From an uncultured Roseburia sp. (lineage in GTDB: Bacteria; Bacillota; Clostridia; Lachnospirales; Lachnospiraceae): DNA of 11,850 nt. The DNA lies in NCBI GenBank assembly GCA_947070915.1, contig CAMTDY010000086.1, forward strand, positions 1 to 11,850. Reading direction: 5' to 3'. This document shows, piece by piece, positions 8,114 through 11,850 of this stretch. Below the pieces are notes generated by a model. It saw only the letters and a program-made list of their open reading frames with translations. It did no database searches and was not told the DNA's origin. Position numbers and translations under genes: made by a program. Numbering within the stretch: position 1 is the stretch's first letter; each line of letters opens with the position of its first letter.

Positions 8114-9139
8114 CTATTGGATGGTAATGCCTTTCTCTCCTTCAACGATTTCACCTATTATATACGGAACCTCACCGGCGCTCCGGATGGCTGCCACTGC
8201 CCCATCCACATCTGCCTTATCCACAGCAGTCACCATGCCGACTCCCATATTGTAGGTATTGTACATCGCCTCTTCTGACACATTTCCATCCTTGGCCAGC
8301 ATGCCAAAGATTGGAGGAATCACAAAACTTCCCTTTTCGATCACTGCGTGGGTGCCTTCTTTGAGCATCCGGGGAATATTTTCATAAAATCCGCCGCCGG
8401 TGATATGGCTGCATGCCTTGATCTTCACACCGGCATCCTTAATGGCTCTCAATGCTTTTACATATATCTTTGTCGGGGTAAGAAGAGTTTCTCCCAGCGT
8501 TCCGGACAGACTTTCATAAGTTCTGTTCAAGGCCTCGGTATTCATGCTGAACACCTGACGTACCAGGGAATAACCATTGCTGTGGATTCCCGAGGAAGCC
8601 ATGCCCACCAGAACATCTCCCGGAACCAGCTCCTTTCCTGTGATCATATCCTTTTTATCCACAATTCCTACAGAAAAACCAGCAAGATCGTATTCATCCA
8701 CAGGATAAAAACCTGGCATCTCCGCGGTCTCCCCGCCGATCAGCGCCGCACCGGACTGCCGGCAGCCCTCTGCCACACCACTGACGATCTTCGCGATCTT
8801 TTCCGGCTCATTTTTCCCACAGGCAACATAATCCAGGAAAAACAAAGGCTCTCCGCCAGCACATGCGATATCGTTTACACACATGGCCACACAGTCGATG
8901 CCGATGGTATTATGTTTGTCCAGTAAAAACGCGATCTTAAGCTTTGTTCCGACACCATCTGTACCGGACACCAGGGTCGGCTCTTCCATTCCCACAAATT
9001 TTTTCATGGAAAATGCACCGGAAAAACCTCCGATATCCGTGAGCACTTCCGGTCTCATGGTGGATGCAATGTGCTCCTTCATCAATGAAACCGCCTTGTA
9101 GCCCGCTTCAATGTCAACTCCAGCTTTCTTGTAGTCCAT
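8114..9139 (-). CDS. purM: phosphoribosylformylglycinamidine cyclo-ligase (AIR synthetase)
   Basis: Closes the imidazole ring of AIR from FGAM using ATP, the fifth step of purine synthesis. It is 341 residues, the normal length for PurM. Visible motifs are GTDGVGTK at 59-66 (ATP site), DCVAMCVND at 82-90, GGETAEMPG at 135-143, ASSGIHSNGYSL near 181-192 and ITGGGFYENIPRM near 246-258. ATG 9139 follows GGAGG at a spacing of about 10 bases. It is the first gene of the minus-strand cluster purM-purN-purD-glyA, and the promoter at 9226-9254 lies about 90 bases upstream. purE, purC, purF, purH and the FGAM synthase gene are not in this window, so the purine pathway is split in this genome. Confidence 0.98.
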   Translation of the reverse strand: MDYKKAGVDIEAGYKAVSLMKEHIASTMRPEVLTDIGGFSGAFSMKKFVGMEEPTLVSGTDGVGTKLKIAFLLDKHNTIGIDCVAMCVNDIACAGGEPLFFLDYVACGKNEPEKIAKIVSGVAEGCRQSGAALIGGETAEMPGFYPVDEYDLAGFSVGIVDKKDMITGKELVPGDVLVGMASSGIHSNGYSLVRQVFSMNTEALNRTYESLSGTLGETLLTPTKIYVKALRAIKDAGVKIKACSHITGGGFYENIPRMLKEGTHAVIEKGSFVIPPIFGMLAKDGNVSEEAMYNTYNMGVGMVTAVDKADVDGAVAAIRSAGEVPYIIGEIVEGEKGITIQ

Positions 9140-9192
9140 TGTCTTCTTACCTCCGTTTTACTGCTCTTAGGACGCAGTCATTTTTATGTAAA

Positions 9193-9211
9193 GGGTTTCT
9201 TCTGGAAACCC
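9193..9211 (-). promoter_or_regulatory. hairpin at the 5' end of the purM leader
   Basis: On the minus strand GGGTTTC (9211-9205), loop CAGAA, GAAACCC (9199-9193) forms a perfect 7-bp stem. It would begin about 8 bases after the transcription start predicted from the extended -10 box. Only three T residues follow, so it is a poor terminator. A stable 5'-end hairpin can protect mRNA from 5' exonucleases or be part of a regulatory leader. Which of these applies cannot be told from sequence. Confidence 0.45.
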
Positions 9212-9225
9212 CAGATTCGTTCCTC

Positions 9226-9254
9226 ATTATAGCATACTTTTTTTAATTATACAA
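9226..9254 (-). promoter_or_regulatory. extended -10 promoter for the purM-purN-purD-glyA cluster
   Basis: The minus strand reads TTGTAT (9254-9249), a 17-base spacer, and TATAAT (9231-9226), with TG one base before the -10 (TGCTATAAT). The -35 is weak, but the extended -10 is perfect. The predicted start near 9218-9220 gives a leader of about 80 bases before purM. Confidence 0.7.
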
Positions 9255-9263
9255 ACTTTTTCC

Positions 9264-9292
9264 TTTTCATAAGAAGTTTTTTCTGTTACAAT
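9264..9292 (+). promoter_or_regulatory. sigma-A-type promoter for the aldolase gene
   Basis: The plus strand has TTTTCA (9264-9269), a 17-base spacer, and TACAAT (9287-9292). A short leader then leads to AAGGAGG (9305-9311), 8 bases before ATG 9320. The -35 is 4 of 6 to consensus. It stands back-to-back with the purM promoter, with 9 bases between the two -35 boxes. Confidence 0.6.
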
Positions 9293-9319
9293 AGAATCCT
9301 AACGAAGGAGGTTTTTCAC

Positions 9320-10294
9320 ATGAAGACAAAAGGAACAATACTTTCCTACCGTCCGGATGTACGGGTGGTAGACGCAACAATCCGCGACGGCGGACTGGTT
9401 AATGATTTTCGTTTCACCGACGAGTTTGTAAAAAACCTGTATCAGGCTAACATCAAAGCCGGTGTGGATTATATGGAGTTTGGTTATAAAGCATCCTATG
9501 ATATTTTCCCAAAAGCGGATTTTGGACCCTGGAAATTCTGTGATGAAAGTGATATCCGCCGGATCGTGGGCGACAACGATTCGGATATGAAGATTGCTGT
9601 GATGGCAGATGTGGGGCGTACCGATTATAAACGGGACATCATTGACCGGAGCGACAGTGTGATCGATCTGGTACGCGTGGCTACATACATCAACACCATC
9701 CCGGCTGCCATTGAAATGGTAGAGTACTGTCATGAAAAAGGCTACGAGACCACCATCAACATCATGGCGATCTCCAACGACAACGATACCGATATCGCTG
9801 AGGCTCTGGAACTGATCGGCCACAGCAATGCCGATGGAATCTATATCGTAGACAGCTACGGCGCCATCTATCCTGAACAGATGCGAAAACTGGCGGACAA
9901 ATACCTTGCCTATGCAGAAAAATATCATAAATATGTAGGGATCCATGCCCACAACAATCAGCAGCTCGCTTTTGCCAATACCATCGAAGCACTGTCCCGC
10001 GGCGTCAGCTATCTGGATGTGACCGTCAGCGGCATGGGACGCGGTGCCGGAAACTGTGCCAGCGAGAGCCTTCTTGGATTTTTGAAAAATCCGAAATACA
10101 ATATCCTGCCAATCCTGGATGTCCTGGAAAAAGAAATCCTGCCCCTGAAAGAACAGGGCGTGATCTGGGGATACGATATCCCATATCTCCTCACGGGACA
10201 GCTGAATCAGCATCCCAGGACTGCCATCGCAGCAACCAGGGAAAAACGAACTGATTATAGAAAATTTTATGTGGATCTGGTGGATTATAAATAA
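9320..10294 (+). CDS. HMGL-like (DRE-TIM) aldolase of unknown substrate
   Basis: A 324-residue TIM-barrel protein of the HMG-CoA lyase-like/DRE-TIM metallolyase family, which includes 4-hydroxy-2-oxovalerate aldolase, citramalate and isopropylmalate synthases. Seen directly: VVDATIRDGG at 16-25, with Arg22 and Asp23 in the places of the catalytic Arg and metal-binding Asp; HAHNNQQLAFANT at 209-221, with His209 and His211 as likely metal ligands; and SGMGRGAGN at 237-245, the glycine-rich family motif. The C-terminal segment after about 255 (including GYDIPYLLTGQLNQHPR at 284-300) is not part of the core lyase motif and probably marks a subfamily. There is no leucine-type allosteric domain and no partner dehydrogenase nearby, as would be expected for a 4-hydroxy-2-oxovalerate pathway. 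From memory, relatives in Clostridia are annotated only as aldolase-domain proteins, sometimes wrongly as H-NS. It is cytosolic, monocistronic between its own promoter and a strong terminator, and divergent from purM. The reaction is unknown. Confidence 0.9.
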   Translation: MKTKGTILSYRPDVRVVDATIRDGGLVNDFRFTDEFVKNLYQANIKAGVDYMEFGYKASYDIFPKADFGPWKFCDESDIRRIVGDNDSDMKIAVMADVGRTDYKRDIIDRSDSVIDLVRVATYINTIPAAIEMVEYCHEKGYETTINIMAISNDNDTDIAEALELIGHSNADGIYIVDSYGAIYPEQMRKLADKYLAYAEKYHKYVGIHAHNNQQLAFANTIEALSRGVSYLDVTVSGMGRGAGNCASESLLGFLKNPKYNILPILDVLEKEILPLKEQGVIWGYDIPYLLTGQLNQHPRTAIAATREKRTDYRKFYVDLVDYK

Positions 10295-10303
10295 TCTTCC
10301 ATT

Positions 10304-10359
10304 AAAAATACCCGGTACAGATTTCTGCTCAGGGCAGAAATCTGTACCGGGTATTTTTT
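10304..10359. terminator. very long perfect bidirectional terminator hairpin
   Basis: The 25 bases at 10304-10328 are the exact reverse complement of 10334-10358, with a 5-base loop (TCAGG). The outer part is AAAAATA/TATTTTT, giving a T-run on each strand. It lies 9 bases after the aldolase stop and 42 bases beyond the scpB stop, so it can end both convergent transcripts. The stem is much longer than a typical intrinsic terminator. Confidence 0.9.
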
Positions 10360-10400
10360 ACGCAAACGGCACAAGCCATGGGCTCCGCCCGCGAACGTCT

Positions 10401-10982
10401 TTATTCTGTCTCCGCTTCCTGAAGCTCCCGCATCACTTCCCGCTCCGCCTCTTCCTTAAAGTTATCAATAGTCTCCTGATTCAGGATCGGCAGCTCTTCC
10501 AGGGATTCAATGCCAAAATACCTCAGAAACTCTTCCGTCGTGGCAAAAAGAATGGGCCGTCCTGGCGCATCCAGCCTGCCCGCTTCACAGATCAGATTGT
10601 ATTCGATCAGCTTATTAACGGCATGGTCACATTTTACTCCCCGGATCTTCTCAATCTCCAGCCTTGTGATGGGCTGCTTGTAGGCAATGATCGAAAGGGT
10701 CTCCAGCATCACATCCGTGAGCACATGTTTTTTGGGCACGTGGGCCACCTTGATCAGATATTCATACATCTCCGGTTTGGTACAGAGCTGAAATGAACCA
10801 TCCAATTCAATGATACGGATCCCCCGGTCTGATTCCTCATAGCGGGTCATCATATTGCGGATCAGTCTGCGGACCGTATCCTCATCGTGCTCCACAGCGG
10901 CGGCGATCCGCTCCACCTCAACGGCCTCCCCCATCGTAAATAATATCGCCTCTATGACCGCTTCCAATTCTTTTATATTCAA
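10401..10982 (-). CDS. scpB: segregation and condensation protein B
   Basis: An accessory subunit of the SMC-ScpAB condensin complex, which organises and segregates the chromosome. It binds the ScpA kleisin as a dimer of tandem winged-helix proteins. It is 193 residues. The family pattern is clear: LEAVIEAILFTMGEAVE at 6-22, then ETLSIIAYKQPITRLEIEKIRGV at 94-116 and LIEYNLICEAGRLDAPGRP at 125-143. The start appears to be TTG at 10982, overlapping the TGA of scpA as TTGA; AGAGAGG lies 8 bases upstream. The encoded N-terminus (NIKELEAVIEAIL) fits homologues, and no ATG gives a full-length protein. The overlap implies translational coupling with scpA. A glutamate-rich tail of about 20 residues follows the second domain. 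Confidence 0.96.
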   Translation of the reverse strand: MNIKELEAVIEAILFTMGEAVEVERIAAAVEHDEDTVRRLIRNMMTRYEESDRGIRIIELDGSFQLCTKPEMYEYLIKVAHVPKKHVLTDVMLETLSIIAYKQPITRLEIEKIRGVKCDHAVNKLIEYNLICEAGRLDAPGRPILFATTEEFLRYFGIESLEELPILNQETIDNFKEEAEREVMRELQEAETE

Positions 10983-11746
10983 ACCTGTGTCCTCTCTTTC
11001 TCCGTCGGATGATATGTAATCAGAATATCATCAAATATTTTTTCCTGCACAATGGAGAGTTTCCCCATCTTCATCATCTCCAGTATCCCCAGAAATGTCA
11101 CAATCACATAGGTTTTGCCCCTTCCATTTTCCAGAATTTTCCTAAAGCTAAAGGTTCCGTTCTGTCTGGCATAATCCTCCAGAAATACGATGTGGTCTTC
11201 CAGACTGATCTCCTCTTTCTCAATCTCACCAAACTTGCTTCGGATCGGATCGATCTTGTCCACCTGTTTTTTCATTACAGAATTGAAAATGCCCTGTAAT
11301 TTTGCCAGTGTCACATCACTCAGCAGTTCCTCGATGGGCACCTCCTCCTTGAAGTCCCGGATCTCCTCCGGGATCGAGGGTTCTTTAAAGATCATGCGTC
11401 CGGCGTCTAACTGACGGTCTTTCAATTCAAAAGAGGCATATTTATACATTTTATATTCTAGGATCCGCTCCACCAGTTCCTGACGGGGATCCTCGTACTC
11501 CTCTTCCTCTTCTTCCTCCGGCGGAAGAAGCATCTTGGATTTGATACGGACAAGGGTAGCTGCCATCACAAGAAACTCACTCATGACATCCATATCCTTC
11601 GTATCCATCTGGCGGACATAGTCCAAGTACTGCTCTGTGATAAGGACGATAGGAATATCATAGATATCTACTTTGTTTTTCTCGATCAGATGAAGAAGGA
11701 GATCGAGAGGTCCCTCAAAAACCTCAAGTTTCACAGGTATTCCCAA
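10979..11746 (-). CDS. scpA: segregation and condensation protein A (kleisin)
   Basis: The kleisin subunit that bridges the SMC heads and recruits ScpB. It is 255 residues from the chosen start. Its N-terminus has the diagnostic VKLEVFEGPLDLLLHLIEKN followed by VDIYDIP, the SMC-neck binding part. The middle carries a run of glutamates (PPEEEEEEEYED, near 75-86), and the C-terminus (SLEDHIVFLEDYA, then TFLGILEMMKMGKL) is the winged helix that binds the SMC cap. Start choice is uncertain. GTG 11755 has AAAGGA directly against it (spacing 1), while TTG 11746 has the same site at a spacing of 10 and gives the expected start (GIPVKLEVFEGP). No ATG is available. The stop overlaps scpB by 4 bases. 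Confidence 0.96.
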   Translation of the reverse strand: MGIPVKLEVFEGPLDLLLHLIEKNKVDIYDIPIVLITEQYLDYVRQMDTKDMDVMSEFLVMAATLVRIKSKMLLPPEEEEEEEYEDPRQELVERILEYKMYKYASFELKDRQLDAGRMIFKEPSIPEEIRDFKEEVPIEELLSDVTLAKLQGIFNSVMKKQVDKIDPIRSKFGEIEKEEISLEDHIVFLEDYARQNGTFSFRKILENGRGKTYVIVTFLGILEMMKMGKLSIVQEKIFDDILITYHPTEKERTQV

Positions 11747-11843
11747 TTTCTGCACGTCCTTTCCCGTTTTTATTCTGGCGCTGCCCGATACTCTTAACTG
11801 ATAATTTTATGACCTTTGACCCTGCATTCAGCATCATTTTACC

Positions 11844-11849
11844 ATTATA
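11844..11849 (-). promoter_or_regulatory. probable -10 box of the scpAB promoter
   Basis: The minus strand reads TATAAT followed by GGTAAAATG at the window edge, about 90 bases before the scpA start. The -35 would lie outside the window. The leader between contains GGTCAAAGGTCA (11821-11810) and AAAGGA as ribosome site, and no hairpin with a T-run. Confidence 0.45.
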
Positions 11850-11850
11850 T

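Noticed and set aside
9140..9319. PurR box or purine riboswitch upstream of purM
   Set aside because: The closest sequence (GGAACGAATC) does not match the CCGAAC core of the PurR box, and no conserved purine riboswitch junction sequence is visible.
9299..10213. 304-codon open frame on the minus strand antisense to the aldolase gene
   Set aside because: It mirrors the aldolase codons, has no recognisable family or ribosome site, and the plus strand carries clear catalytic motifs, a promoter, a Shine-Dalgarno and a terminator.
10360..10400. GC-rich segment with CCATGG and AGCC/GGCT pairing after scpB
   Set aside because: The stem is only 4 bp and the sequence shows no repeat partner within the window; the strong hairpin next to it explains termination.

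Overview
The window reads as chromosomal DNA of a low-to-mid GC Gram-positive anaerobe, most likely a clostridium of the Lachnospiraceae type. This is inferred from strong AAGGAGG-type ribosome binding sites, the scpAB pair, the style of the PurN and PurD proteins, and a large Cache-type hybrid histidine kinase typical of gut Clostridia. The genus cannot be fixed from sequence alone. Most of the window is housekeeping DNA. The left edge carries an insertion-sequence remnant.

Layout from left to right. Positions 3-203 (+) hold the C-terminal end of an IS1634/IS4-type transposase, followed by the element's non-coding end. Positions 363-1241 (+) hold an open frame without a proper start that encodes a protein of unknown family; it appears to have lost its 5' part next to the IS. 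A bidirectional hairpin terminator (1245-1287) separates it from a large minus-strand gene (1291-4692) for a membrane hybrid histidine kinase (dCache, two PAS-like regions, HisKA, HATPase, two receiver domains). Upstream on the minus strand lie glyA (4817-6055), purD (6127-7398), purN (7421-8047) and purM (8114-9139). They run in the order purM-purN-purD-glyA, then the kinase, with short gaps, so they form a probable operon.

The metabolic logic is tight. PurM and PurD are de novo purine enzymes, and PurD consumes glycine. PurN consumes 10-formyl-tetrahydrofolate. GlyA makes glycine and the methylene-tetrahydrofolate from which the formyl donor is derived. The cluster appears to be driven by an extended -10 promoter at 9226-9254. 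That promoter stands back-to-back with one (9264-9292) for a divergent gene (9320-10294, +) encoding a DRE-TIM/HMGL-like aldolase of unknown substrate. The aldolase gene ends in an unusually long perfect hairpin (25-bp stem, 10304-10359), which also lies at the end of the convergent scpA-scpB pair (minus strand, 11746-10401). ScpA and ScpB are the kleisin and accessory subunits of the SMC condensin complex.

I found no CRISPR array, tRNA, rRNA, phage or defence module, and no convincing new multi-gene system. The most unusual element is a long perfect hairpin (4699-4741) lying exactly between a strong Shine-Dalgarno sequence and the start codon of the histidine kinase. Folding it would restore normal ribosome-site spacing, so it could be a structure-dependent translation start. 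Also worth checking are the uncharacterised aldolase, the back-to-back promoters, and the orphan phosphorelay kinase at the end of a purine/glycine operon.
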